Shown in pieces: positions 1 through 7,614 of a stretch of 36,849 nt of DNA. Made by a program: the position numbers and the translations under genes. A model generated the notes under the pieces. The model ran no database searches. It was not told where the DNA came from and saw only the letters and a program-made list of their open reading frames with translations. Within the stretch, counting starts at the first letter, position 1. The number at the start of each line of letters is the position of its first letter. This DNA comes from JAICLL01 sp035252155 (GTDB lineage Bacteria > Planctomycetota > Planctomycetia > Pirellulales > JAICIG01). The stretch covers positions 1-36,849 of the forward strand of contig DATFDL010000257.1 in assembly GCA_035252155.1 (NCBI GenBank), in the 5' to 3' direction.

Positions 1-677
1 AACTTCGTGCCTTGCGATCGCTGCTCGCGGATCGACTTCAACGTCTTCTGGTCGCGGGCCTTCAGCTTCTTCTGAATGGCCTGTTCTTCGGCCGAAAGTT
101 TCTCATCTGGCTTTTTGAACACCAGGGTCGTGAGCACATTGCGGTCGACCTTTTCTTCGGTGGCGACCACGATCAACCGCTCCTCACCCGCCGGCGGCCC
201 GAACTCAATATAACCGTCACTGGGCAGTCGCAAGGTGCTCTCGCGCTTGGCCAACGGCGGCGTCTCGTTCTTGTCCGGCAGCAGACAGATCCGCTCGCCG
301 CTCGCTCCTTCGTGAAAGATGTAGATGTAAAGATCGCTCAGCGGCTCGACCTGCACGTGGATCTTGTCGCCCAACTTGAATTCGTGCTTGTGAGGATCGA
401 CCGCCTCTTCGCCGTCGCCTTTGAGCAACAGCACGGTGTACTCCAGGGCAATGACTTTGCGCAGGTCGCCCGGCAGCTTGTCGGGCACGTCGCCCTTTTT
501 CGGCCCGGTGGTCTTCGACGTGCCGGCAGCCGCGGCCTGATCTTGGCGTCGCACATATTTGCGCACCAGGTCGCGCACGCTCGATTCGTCGTCGCCCGCG
601 CCCGCGGCCGACGAGACGAGGGTCAGGGAAATCACAATCAGGCCCCAGCACAGCGAGGGCAATGTTCGAGCGTTCAT
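1..677 (-). CDS. Secreted DUF4384-like protein, 3' end outside the window
   Basis: The minus-strand frame from the ATG at 677 stays open to base 1, giving 225 codons with no stop, so the C-terminus lies outside the window. The N-terminus (MNARTLPSLCWGLIVISLTL..) is a signal peptide ending near SSAAGAG. A charged linker follows. Residues of about 75-185 resemble the DUF4384 fold: a 'LGDKIHVQVEPLSDLYIYIF' strand pair, then 'ICLLPD', then a 'FGPPAGEERLIVVAT' strand. The visible tail is Lys/Gln/Glu-rich and probably helical (EEQAIQKKLKARDQ). DUF4384 modules are usually appended to secreted or kinase-linked proteins and have no known enzymatic role. It is divergent from the isochorismatase-like gene, with a repeat-filled spacer between them. 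GGAG sits very close to the ATG. The reading frame is firm; the family name is an inference from the strand pattern. Confidence 0.75.
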   Translation of the reverse strand, partial: MNARTLPSLCWGLIVISLTLVSSAAGAGDDESSVRDLVRKYVRRQDQAAAAGTSKTTGPKKGDVPDKLPGDLRKVIALEYTVLLLKGDGEEAVDPHKHEFKLGDKIHVQVEPLSDLYIYIFHEGASGERICLLPDKNETPPLAKRESTLRLPSDGYIEFGPPAGEERLIVVATEEKVDRNVLTTLVFKKPDEKLSAEEQAIQKKLKARDQKTLKSIREQRSQGTK

Positions 678-687
678 AGCTCCAAGA

Positions 688-715
688 GGGTTCAGGGTTC
701 AGGGTTCAGGGTTCA
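688..715. repeat. GGGTTCA heptamer array (4 copies)
   Basis: Four perfect tandem copies of GGGTTCA lie just upstream of the DUF4384-like gene. The following 'gcattttt' is almost the same as the sequence after the array at 3830-3850, so the two arrays belong to one family. Such short tandem heptamers resemble the STRR repeats of cyanobacteria. No function can be read from the sequence. Confidence 0.9.
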
Positions 716-770
716 GCATTTTTCTGCACCCCGACCGGTTTACTGTGGCCGGCAACGTCGATCAAAAATC

Positions 771-800
771 GTAGGGTGGGACGAGCTTGCGAGTCGCACC
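771..800. repeat. Palindromic repeat, GTGGGACGAGCTTGCGAGTC family
   Basis: This 30-base element matches the reverse complement of 30309-30338 at 28 of 30 positions. It contains an imperfect internal inverted repeat (GGTGGGACGAGC against GCGAGTCGCACC). Here it is intergenic, between divergent genes; the other copy is inside a coding frame. Confidence 0.85.
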
Positions 801-967
801 ATGAGGCTCAAACCCGCTACATCGGCACAAACCTACGATTGCAGTATACCCCCGCCTTGGGTCGCTTGCACGGGTTTGGCACAGGCGTTACCGTTAAAAA
901 CGTACTGTGGGATCCCCGATTCGTCCCAGCCATTGACTGTACTTCACGCGCACGTCAATGCGGCAAT

Positions 968-1040
968 GTGGGACAGCCGCCCTCGGCTGTCTCGCGGTCG
1001 ACTTTGGCGACCACCTCACAGCCGAGGGCGGCCGTGCCAC
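968..1040. repeat. Long inverted repeat, ACAGCCGAGGGCGGCTGT family
   Basis: The left arm at 968-990 and the right arm at 1018-1040 are reverse complements with 2 mismatches over 23 bases, around a 27-base loop. The arm core is shared with 6689-6769 and with the copies inside the coding region at 30080-30147, while the loops differ. The stretch 678-1301 otherwise holds only the heptamer array, the repeat at 771-800 and the presumed divergent promoters, which I cannot place. The element is MITE- or REP-like. Confidence 0.9.
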
Positions 1041-1301
1041 ACCGGCGACGGATGTCGCATTCGCGGCCGCGTGGAGTATAAAATGCCAACTCGACTCGTC
1101 CGCGCCATTCCGTCATTCATTTGCCCGGTATGCCTGAAAAAACGCACGGTGAAGCTGCCACGCGGTTTGAACGCACCCGCAGTTTCTGGAGAGGAGCCAA
1201 CAACGGAGACAGCCCTTTGGACATCGGAGCGATGCCTAAAAAAATCCAATGGTGAATTACTGTACCGTCGGCGACGTAGACCAGAGTTCGTTAGCGTGGG
1301 C

Positions 1302-2171
1302 GTGAAGCTTCTCTTGGCAGCGGGGGTGGTGACGTTTTGGGTTGCTTCCTCTTCGGCCGCGCCGCTGGAATTGACCGTGCGGAAGGCGGAAAAACCCGAC
1401 CGGCCCGGCGAACCGGCCAACGTCACCACCGAGCAGGTGCATTGGCCGCCCGAAAAGACGGCGATCATCGTCATCGACATGTGGGACAAGCATCACTGCC
1501 GCAGCGCTGAGGCCCGCGTGGCCGAGATGGCCCCGGCGATGAATCGAGCGGTGGCCGCCGCGCGTCGGCGCGGCGTGTTCGTCATCCACGCGCCCAGCGA
1601 CTGCATGGAGTTCTATGCCGACACGCCGCAGCGCCGCCGGGCGATCGAAGCCCCGGTCACCAAGGCCCCCACGACGTTTCAGTGGAACAAGCTCGATCTG
1701 AAGCACGAAAGTCCGCTGCCTCAGGAAGTCGCCACGGCTGGCTGCTCGTGCGACACGGCCGAGCCGTGTGGTCCCGACTATCGCGCCTGGAAGAGGCAAA
1801 TCGACACCATCGAGATCGCCCCCGAAGACGCGATCAGCGACAACGGCCAAGAGATTTACAATTTGCTGCGCCAGCGCGGCATCGAGCATGTGATTGTCAT
1901 GGGCGTTCACACGAATGTTTGCGTGCTGGGACGGCCGTTCGGCATCCGGCAGTTGGTCTACCTGGGGCAAGACGTGGTGCTCTGTCGCGACCTGACCGAC
2001 TCGTATCATCGCCGCGTGGCGGTTAGCCATCTCGACGGGCTGAACTTGATCATCCGGCACATCGAGCTGTATTGGTGCCCGACCATCACGAGTGAATCGC
2101 TCACCGGCCATTCTCCCTTTCAGTTCGCCGGCGCTAAAAACAGCGACGAGTCATCCAAGAAGTCCAACTAA
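1302..2171 (+). CDS. Secreted isochorismatase-family cysteine hydrolase
   Basis: This is a 289-residue isochorismatase/nicotinamidase-fold hydrolase. With the GTG at 1302 the protein begins MKLLLAAGVVTFWVASSSAAP, a good signal peptide, so I prefer this start. GTG 1296 and ATG 1083 are in frame, but the latter would add a low-complexity, repeat-derived leader. The strand with the catalytic Asp is AIIVIDMWD (Asp near 59). Lys near 130 (FQWNK) is a candidate second triad residue. The nucleophile is Cys207 in GVHTNVCVLG. The family hydrolyses vinyl ethers, amides or related bonds; the substrate cannot be predicted. Export is unusual for the fold and suggests periplasmic action. A Cys-containing insert (CSCDTAEPC) precedes the C-terminal half. 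The gene ends 41 bases before the carboxyltransferase, but the link to that pathway is uncertain. Confidence 0.82.
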   Translation: MKLLLAAGVVTFWVASSSAAPLELTVRKAEKPDRPGEPANVTTEQVHWPPEKTAIIVIDMWDKHHCRSAEARVAEMAPAMNRAVAAARRRGVFVIHAPSDCMEFYADTPQRRRAIEAPVTKAPTTFQWNKLDLKHESPLPQEVATAGCSCDTAEPCGPDYRAWKRQIDTIEIAPEDAISDNGQEIYNLLRQRGIEHVIVMGVHTNVCVLGRPFGIRQLVYLGQDVVLCRDLTDSYHRRVAVSHLDGLNLIIRHIELYWCPTITSESLTGHSPFQFAGAKNSDESSKKSN

Positions 2172-2212
2172 CCATCTTACAAAGCGCCCCGACGTTGTTA
2201 TCATGCGGTGGC

Positions 2213-3826
2213 ATGAACGACTCTCTTGCCCATATCGTGCACGGCTTGGCCGAATTGGAGGCCGAAATCGCCACGGGCGGGGGACAGGCCGCCATCGACC
2301 GCCAACACGCCAAGGGCCGCCTGACCGCCCGCGAGCGGATCGAGCGGCTGATCGACCCCGCGACGGAGTTTTTTGAGCTGGGGTTGTGGGCCGGTTGGCA
2401 GATGTATGCCGAGTACGGCGGTGCACCGGCCGCCGGCGTGATCTGCGGCATCGGCACGGTCGCCGGCCGGCGGCAGACGATCATCGCCAATGACGCCACG
2501 GTCAAGGCCGGCGCGTTCTTTCCCGCCACCACCAAGAAGGTGTTGCGGGCGCAACGCATCGCGTTTCAAAACCGGTTGCCGTTGGTTTACCTGGTTGACT
2601 CGGCGGGCGTCTTCCTGCCGCTGCAAGAAGATGTCTTCCCCGACGAAGATGACTTTGGCCGCATCTTCCGAAACAATGCGGTTCTCTCGGCCGCCGGCAT
2701 CGGACAAATCGCGGCCATCATGGGCAACTGTGTGGCCGGCGGGGGCTATTTGCCGGTTCTCTGCGACAAGCTGTTGATGACCGAAGGCTCTGGTTTGTAT
2801 CTGGCCGGTCCGGCGCTGGTCAAAAGCGCGATTGGCCAGAGCGTGTCCAGCGAGGAACTGGGCGGCGCCGAGATGCACGCCCAGGTGAGCGGCACGATCG
2901 ACTATCGCGAGCCGAACGACGAGGCTTGCCTGGCTCGATTGCGGCGGTTGGCCGAACAGGTTTCGCCCGACTTGCCTCAGCCGGCGGCGCCGTTTCATCG
3001 CGCCGCGACCGTCGCGCCGGCACGGACCAGCCGCGACATCGAGAATCTGGTCAGCCCGAATCCCCGCCACGACTATGAAATCCGCGAGGTGCTCGACTGC
3101 ATTCTCGATGCACACACATTTGACGAGTACAAGGCCGAGTACGGCCAGTCGCTGGTCTGCGGCACGGCGCGGCTGGGCGGGTTTGCCGTCGGCATCGTGG
3201 CGAATCAGCACCATCCGGTCCGCCCGGCCGAAGGCCCGATGCAGTTCGGCGGGGTGCTCTATGTCGACAGCGCCGACAAGGCCGCCCGGTTTGTGATGAA
3301 CTGCAATCAAGACTGGCTGCCGATCGTCTTTTTGCAAGACGTGAACGGCTTTATGGTGGGCCGCGACAGCGAGCGGTCGGGCATCATCAAAGCCGGCGCG
3401 AAGCTAGTCAACGCCATCAGCAACAGCCGCGTGCCCAAGCTGACGGTGCTGGTGGGCGGTTCGTTCGGGGCGGGCAACTACGCCCTGTGCGGCAAGGCGT
3501 TCGATCCGCGATTTATTTTTGCCTGGCCCACCGCCCGTTGCGCCGTGATGGGCGGCGAACAAGCGACTTCGACGCTGCTGGAGATCACCATCAAAAGCCT
3601 CGAGCGCGCAGGCGAAGAAATCGATCATGCGAAGCTCGATCGCTTGCGCAGCGAGGTCCGCGAGAGCTATGAACGCCAGATGGACCCGCGCTACGCGGCC
3701 GCCCGCGGCTGGGTCGATCGGATCATCGACCCGATGCGGACCCGCCACGAGCTGATTTATGCGCTCGAAATCGCCACGCGGCAGGCGGAGCAAGAACCGT
3801 TTAAGCTAGGGGTGTTTCAGGTGTAA
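2213..3826 (+). CDS. Acyl-CoA carboxylase carboxyltransferase (beta) subunit, methylcrotonyl/geranyl-CoA type
   Basis: This is a 537-residue biotin-dependent carboxyltransferase, the usual length for the family. It would transfer CO2 from carboxybiotin to an acyl-CoA. The N-terminal half carries GVICGIGTVAGRR, LVYLVDSAGVFLP and GNCVAGGGYLPVLCD, an oxyanion-forming crotonase-like core. The C-terminal half has FLQDVNGFMVGRDSE and VGGSFGAGNYALCGKAF, followed by FAWPTARCAVMGGEQA. These blocks are closest to methylcrotonyl-CoA carboxylase beta (LiuB/MccB) or geranyl-CoA carboxylase (AtuC). I chose the ATG at 2213; a TTG at 2195 would add six residues. The following AtuA gene and enoyl-CoA hydratase agree with branched-chain or terpenoid acyl-CoA breakdown. 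The biotin-carrying alpha subunit is not in this window, so the substrate is open. Propionyl-CoA carboxylase is less likely. Confidence 0.92.
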   Translation: MNDSLAHIVHGLAELEAEIATGGGQAAIDRQHAKGRLTARERIERLIDPATEFFELGLWAGWQMYAEYGGAPAAGVICGIGTVAGRRQTIIANDATVKAGAFFPATTKKVLRAQRIAFQNRLPLVYLVDSAGVFLPLQEDVFPDEDDFGRIFRNNAVLSAAGIGQIAAIMGNCVAGGGYLPVLCDKLLMTEGSGLYLAGPALVKSAIGQSVSSEELGGAEMHAQVSGTIDYREPNDEACLARLRRLAEQVSPDLPQPAAPFHRAATVAPARTSRDIENLVSPNPRHDYEIREVLDCILDAHTFDEYKAEYGQSLVCGTARLGGFAVGIVANQHHPVRPAEGPMQFGGVLYVDSADKAARFVMNCNQDWLPIVFLQDVNGFMVGRDSERSGIIKAGAKLVNAISNSRVPKLTVLVGGSFGAGNYALCGKAFDPRFIFAWPTARCAVMGGEQATSTLLEITIKSLERAGEEIDHAKLDRLRSEVRESYERQMDPRYAAARGWVDRIIDPMRTRHELIYALEIATRQAEQEPFKLGVFQV

Positions 3827-3931
3827 CGAGGGTTCAGGGTTCAGGGTTCAGCATTTTATCCGACCTTCCAAGCTCGGCGCGAGCCGAGAGAGGCATGAAA
3901 AAAATCCTGAACCCTGAACCCTGAACCCTCG
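3827..3931. repeat. Hairpin built from two inverted GGGTTCA heptamer arrays
   Basis: Three GGGTTCA copies at 3830-3850 face three TGAACCC copies at 3908-3928. With their flanks, 3827-3851 and 3907-3931 form a perfect 25-base inverted repeat around a 55-base loop that itself contains a short hairpin (CTCGGCGCGAGCCGAG). It starts right after the carboxyltransferase stop and ends just before the GGAG of the next gene. It could act as an intra-operon attenuator or RNA stabiliser; there is no U-tract as in a classic terminator. Confidence 0.92.
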
Positions 3932-3945
3932 TTTGGAGCAACCTC

Positions 3946-5316
3946 GTGACGATCAAAATCGGCAACGGTGCGGGCTTCTTGGGCGACAATCTCGATGCGC
4001 CGCGGCGGCTGATCGAGTCGGCCGAGCTTGATTATCTGACACTCGAATATCTGGCCGAGCTGACGCTGTCAATTTTGGCCCGGCGGCGAGAGAAAGACCC
4101 CGCCGCCGGCTACGCCGATGATTTTTTAGAAGTGCTCGCGAGCCTTGTTCCGGCCTGGCGCGGGCAACCGCGGTTGAAAGTCGTCACCAACGCGGGCGGC
4201 ATGAATCCCAGGGCTTGTGCGGCGGCGGCCGGCCGCATTCTGGCCGATGCCGGGCTGGCCGATCTGCCGATCGGCGTGGTCACCGGCGACGACCTGCTGC
4301 CCGACCTGCCAAACTTACTGGCCGCCGGCTGCGAATTTGAAAACCTCGACACAGGCCGGCCGCTCAGCGAGCTGCGAGAGCAAGTGGTCAGCGCCAATGC
4401 CTATCTGGGCGCGCGCGAGATTGCCGCGGCGCTCGGCGAGGGCGCTCGGCTGATGATCACGGGCCGCGTGGCCGACGCCTCGCTCACGGTGGGCCCGGCG
4501 GTCCATGAATTCGGCTGGGCCTGGGGCGATTGGCAGCGGCTGGCCGGCGCAAGTGTGGCCGGACATTTGATCGAGTGCGGCGCTCAAGTCACCGGCGGCT
4601 TTTACGCGCATTGGTCAGAAATTGCGCTGGCCGACGTGGGCTATCCCATTGCCGAGCTGGCCGACGACGGCGCGTGCGTCATCACCAAGCCGCCGGGCTC
4701 TGGCGGCGTCGTCAATCGCGAGACGGTGGCCGAGCAACTGGTCTATGAGATCGGCGATCCGGCGCATTATCTGACGCCCGACGTCGATGTCGATTTCACG
4801 ACCGTCGAGATCGAACCAATGAACGTCGATCGCGTGGCGGTGCGGGGCGCCACCGGGCGAGCGGCGCCGGACAGCTACAAGGTGTCGCTGGCCTATCGCG
4901 CGGGCTTTACCGCCAACGGACAACTGCTGGTCTACGGCCGCGATCCCGTGGTCAAGGCACGTACCTGCGGCGAGCTGATCGTCGAGCGCGTGCGTGCGGC
5001 CGGTTTCGACTTGGCCGAAGTCAACGTCGAATGCCTGGGCGCCGGCGAGGGGGTGCCCGGCCTGCACGCCCCGCCAGTTGGCCTGCGCGAGGTCATGTTG
5101 CGCGTCACGGTGCGCGATGACCGGCGCGAGGCGGTCGAGCGGTTTTGCAAAGAGATTGCTCCTTTGGCGACCGCGGGACCGGCAGGGCTGGCAGGCTACG
5201 CCAGCGGTCGTCCCACGTCGCGGCCTGTGTTTGCCTATTGGCCCACGCTCGTGCCGAAAAATCTCGTGCAGCCCAACTACGAGGTCCGTGCGGCGTCGGA
5301 GTGGATGGCAATTTAA
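3946..5316 (+). CDS. AtuA-family protein (DUF1446), N-terminal portion type
   Basis: This 456-residue protein matches the acyclic terpene utilization AtuA / DUF1446 family. Diagnostic segments are the opening IKIGNGAGFLGDNLDAP, then LKVVTNAGGMNPRACA near residue 80-95, MITGRVADASLTVGPAVHEF and GAQVTGGFYAHW in the middle, and the Gly-rich ITKPPGSGGVVNRETV. AtuA is needed for citronellol/geraniol catabolism in Pseudomonas, but its reaction has not been firmly defined. In this window the family's small C-terminal domain is encoded separately at 6307-6681, with another gene between. The start is the GTG at 3946, seven bases after GGAG, and directly downstream of the 3827-3931 hairpin. It probably acts in the cytoplasm on acyl-CoA intermediates together with the carboxyltransferase. 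Confidence 0.9.
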   Translation: MTIKIGNGAGFLGDNLDAPRRLIESAELDYLTLEYLAELTLSILARRREKDPAAGYADDFLEVLASLVPAWRGQPRLKVVTNAGGMNPRACAAAAGRILADAGLADLPIGVVTGDDLLPDLPNLLAAGCEFENLDTGRPLSELREQVVSANAYLGAREIAAALGEGARLMITGRVADASLTVGPAVHEFGWAWGDWQRLAGASVAGHLIECGAQVTGGFYAHWSEIALADVGYPIAELADDGACVITKPPGSGGVVNRETVAEQLVYEIGDPAHYLTPDVDVDFTTVEIEPMNVDRVAVRGATGRAAPDSYKVSLAYRAGFTANGQLLVYGRDPVVKARTCGELIVERVRAAGFDLAEVNVECLGAGEGVPGLHAPPVGLREVMLRVTVRDDRREAVERFCKEIAPLATAGPAGLAGYASGRPTSRPVFAYWPTLVPKNLVQPNYEVRAASEWMAI

Positions 5317-5369
5317 TCGCGCTCGCCATGCTTACTTCACCGCGAGAACTCGGCTAAAATCCAGGAATA

Positions 5370-6314
5370 ATGATCAGCCAAGCACATCCACTCTGGACCG
5401 ACATCACTCGCTGGGCCGCGATTTCCGGCGATTGGACCTTTTCTGAACACGGCGCGCGTTACGCCGGCGCGGGCGACGCAAACATTCCGGCAATGCACGG
5501 ACTTACCGTATGCGATGAGCGATTTCGCGATGGGCTGATCCGCGTCAGGGTGCGGTTCGAGGGCTCCGATGGGCCATTAAAAGAGAGTTCAGCGGGCATC
5601 GTGCTTGGCTACCATTCCGAGACGGGCGGATACGTCATCGTCGGCCTGGGCGGGTTCGATCAGGCCTACGCGATTTCGGAGTTTGTCCCAGCAACCGGTT
5701 GGCTCCGCCGCCGAGCCGCCGGATCGATCCAAAATCTGCGGTGCGGACAGGAATACCAGATCACCGCGACACAGAAAGGCCAACGGCTGTCGTTGGCGGT
5801 GGACGACGTTCCGGTGCTGGAGCATGTGTTGGCAAGTCCTCCGTTGGGGAACCAACTCGGACTGTTCGTCATGTCGAAATTGCCGGTTGCCTTCCGCGAT
5901 TACGCGGTGATGCGCAAAGCGCCGATCGCCTTCGTCGCCATGCAATTCGGCGAGCCCTACGACACGATTTACCGTACGGTGATTCATCTCAAGGCCCAAA
6001 AGTTAGGCTTCGATGTGGTCCGCATCGACGAACTCAATCGGCCTGGGATTATTTTCCAGGACATCCAACGGCATATTGAAGACGCGAAAGTGGTCATCGC
6101 CGAAATCACCGCGCCAAACCAGAACGTCTACTACGAAATCGGCTATGCTCACGCGTTGAACAAGCCGACGATCTTGTTGGCGCAGCGCGGCCGAGAGCTT
6201 CCCTTCGATATACGGAGCTATCGCGTGATTTTTTACGACGACTCGATTGGCGGCAAGCCACTCGTCGAACGGACGCTGCGCGAGCATTTGCACTCGATTC
6301 TGCAAGATGCCTGA
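5370..6314 (+). CDS. Lectin-like domain fused to a nucleoside deoxyribosyltransferase/TIR-like domain
   Basis: This 314-residue protein has two parts. Residues of about 10-180 look like a concanavalin A/LamG or DUF1080-like beta sandwich (GDWTFSEHGARY, FRDGLIRVRVRF, AGIVLGYHSETGGYVIVG). From residue 184 the sequence is FVAMQFGEPYDTIYRTV, then IIFQDIQRHIEDAKVVIAEI, then NQNVYYEIGYAHALNKPTI and LPFDIRSYRVIFYD. That is the Rossmannoid nucleoside 2-deoxyribosyltransferase-like module; Glu256 in YYEIGYAHA sits where the family's catalytic Glu lies. Proteins with this module include base-exchange enzymes and predicted nucleotide or NAD sensors and effectors in conflict systems. The start ATG has AGGA eight bases upstream. 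The gene overlaps the next ATG by 8 bases, so it is probably co-translated with the AtuA-related gene. No signal peptide is visible. Its role in an acyl-CoA operon is unknown. Confidence 0.85.
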   Translation: MISQAHPLWTDITRWAAISGDWTFSEHGARYAGAGDANIPAMHGLTVCDERFRDGLIRVRVRFEGSDGPLKESSAGIVLGYHSETGGYVIVGLGGFDQAYAISEFVPATGWLRRRAAGSIQNLRCGQEYQITATQKGQRLSLAVDDVPVLEHVLASPPLGNQLGLFVMSKLPVAFRDYAVMRKAPIAFVAMQFGEPYDTIYRTVIHLKAQKLGFDVVRIDELNRPGIIFQDIQRHIEDAKVVIAEITAPNQNVYYEIGYAHALNKPTILLAQRGRELPFDIRSYRVIFYDDSIGGKPLVERTLREHLHSILQDA

Positions 6315-6681
6315 GGCCACAACCGCGAAAACGATTGCTCTCAGCCGCATCGCCCACGTTCGAAGCGGCGATAAGGGCAACCATGCCAATATCGGCGCGA
6401 TCGCCTATTCGCAGGCCGGATACGAATTCTTGCGCGAGGAGTTAACCGCGCAGCTCGTGGCCGACTATTTCGCGGGCCTGCGCCCCAGCCGTGTGGTTCG
6501 ATACGAGCTGCCCCGCTTGTGGGCGCTGAACTTTGTGCTGTACGATGCGCTGGCCGGCGGCGCTAGCCAGTCGCTGCGCCTCGACACGCAAGGCAAACTG
6601 CTGAGCACGGCCCTTGAAGAGCTTCAACTGCCCGAACCGAAGGGTCTCGAAACGATGTTGCGGAATTCGGAGGTCCTGTAG
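6307..6681 (+). CDS. AtuA-related small protein (separate AtuA C-terminal domain)
   Basis: This 124-residue protein carries the conserved opening IAHVRSGDKGNHANIGAIA near residues 15-33 and the block VVRYELPRLWALNFVL. These match the C-terminal domain that is fused to DUF1446 in full-length AtuA proteins and free-standing in other bacteria. The start ATG at 6307 lies inside the last codons of the preceding gene (8-base overlap), which suggests translational coupling. The frame is open back to 6247, but that extension would sit inside the upstream gene. It probably pairs with the 3946-5316 protein to form a complete AtuA. The reaction is unknown. Confidence 0.85.
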   Translation: MPEATTAKTIALSRIAHVRSGDKGNHANIGAIAYSQAGYEFLREELTAQLVADYFAGLRPSRVVRYELPRLWALNFVLYDALAGGASQSLRLDTQGKLLSTALEELQLPEPKGLETMLRNSEVL

Positions 6682-6688
6682 GAACCGA

Positions 6689-6769
6689 CATGTGGGACAG
6701 CCGCCCTCGGCTGCCGGTCGCCGACGAAGTCGGCGTCGGAGAACCAGCCGAGGGCGGCTGGTCCACATG
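6689..6769. repeat. Long inverted repeat, ACAGCCGAGGGCGGCTGT family
   Basis: The arms at 6689-6713 and 6745-6769 are reverse complements with 2 mismatches over 25 bases. The loop contains a second hairpin (GCCGACGAAGTCGGC). The same arm core occurs at 968-1040 and 30080-30147. It begins eight bases after the AtuA-related stop and may serve as a terminator-like structure, but it lacks a T-tract. Confidence 0.9.
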
Positions 6770-6828
6770 GCCTGTTTCGCTTATCAAAACCGATCAGACC
6801 CCACTCCGCATACGCTCTCGACAGTGTC

Positions 6829-7608
6829 ATGTCGCTCATCCGCATCAACGTCCATCAGCACGCCGGCACGATCATTCTCGATCGGCCGGAGAAGCGAAAC
6901 GCGCTCACGCGCGCGATGTTGGGCGAGCTGAACCAGGCGTTGGGCGATCTGCACTTGGAACGGCGCGTCCGGGCGGTGGTGCTCACCGGCGCGGGGCCGG
7001 CGTTCTGCGCCGGCATGGACCTGCAAGAGATGTTGGCCGCCGGCCGCGAAGAGAACGCCCATCAACAGTGGCGAGATGATGCGGCGCTTTACCACGATCT
7101 ACTGGAGACGATGTGGCGGTTTCCCAAGCCGCTGATCGCCGCCGTCAACGGCCCGGCACTGGCCGGCGGGGCGGGCTTGGTGCTGGGATGCGACATCGTG
7201 CTGGCGGCCGGCGAGGCGACGTTTGGCCTGCCCGAGCCGCTACGCGGCATCGTGGCGGGCATGGTCGCGCCACTGCTCGCGTTTCGTCTGGGCGGCGGGC
7301 AGGCAGCCCGGCTCTTAATGTCGGCGGCCACGATTGACGCCGCCGAGGCCCACCGCATCGGCGTCTTTCACGAAATCGTCTCGGCCGATCATCTGTGGCC
7401 GCGGGCAGTCGAGCTTGCCGAGCAATGCGCGCGTTGCGCCCCGGAAGCATTGCAGCTCACCAAGCGGATGCTGAACGAGATCATCGCCGAGCACTTGCCC
7501 ACGCTGCTGACGGCAGGCGCGGCGGTCAGCGCCACCGCCCGGACCACCGAAGCCGCCGCCGAAGGGCTGGCCGCGTTTCTCGAAAAGCGTCAGCCCAAGT
7601 GGCCCTAA
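6829..7608 (+). CDS. Enoyl-CoA hydratase/isomerase family protein
   Basis: This is a 259-residue crotonase-fold enzyme, the standard length. It adds water across an enoyl-CoA double bond or does a related reaction. The CoA-binding and oxyanion-hole blocks are visible: RPEKRNALTRAM near residue 18-30, FCAGMDLQEM near 62-71 and NGPALAGGAGLVLGCDIVLA near 105-125. A conserved LPEPLRGIVAGMVAP segment follows. After the carboxyltransferase and AtuA genes, the best guess is a methylglutaconyl-CoA or isohexenylglutaconyl-CoA hydratase role (LiuC/AtuE-like), but the family is too broad to be sure from sequence alone. The ATG at 6829 has no clear Shine-Dalgarno. The stop lies 6 bases from the convergent Uma2 gene's stop. 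Confidence 0.9.
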   Translation: MSLIRINVHQHAGTIILDRPEKRNALTRAMLGELNQALGDLHLERRVRAVVLTGAGPAFCAGMDLQEMLAAGREENAHQQWRDDAALYHDLLETMWRFPKPLIAAVNGPALAGGAGLVLGCDIVLAAGEATFGLPEPLRGIVAGMVAPLLAFRLGGGQAARLLMSAATIDAAEAHRIGVFHEIVSADHLWPRAVELAEQCARCAPEALQLTKRMLNEIIAEHLPTLLTAGAAVSATARTTEAAAEGLAAFLEKRQPKWP

Positions 7609-7614
7609 GACGGT

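Noticed and set aside
12..1301. Long plus-strand open frame leading into the isochorismatase-like gene
   Set aside because: It runs antisense to the DUF4384-like gene and then through heptamer and palindromic repeats; the protein resembles nothing until after 1302.
2201..3337. Minus-strand open frame opposite the carboxyltransferase
   Set aside because: Typical antisense shadow of a high-GC gene; the plus-strand protein is strongly conserved.
6689..6769. Rho-independent terminator after the AtuA-related gene
   Set aside because: The stem is strong, but no T-run follows on either side, and the same element occurs in coding and other spacer sites, so it is listed as a repeat.
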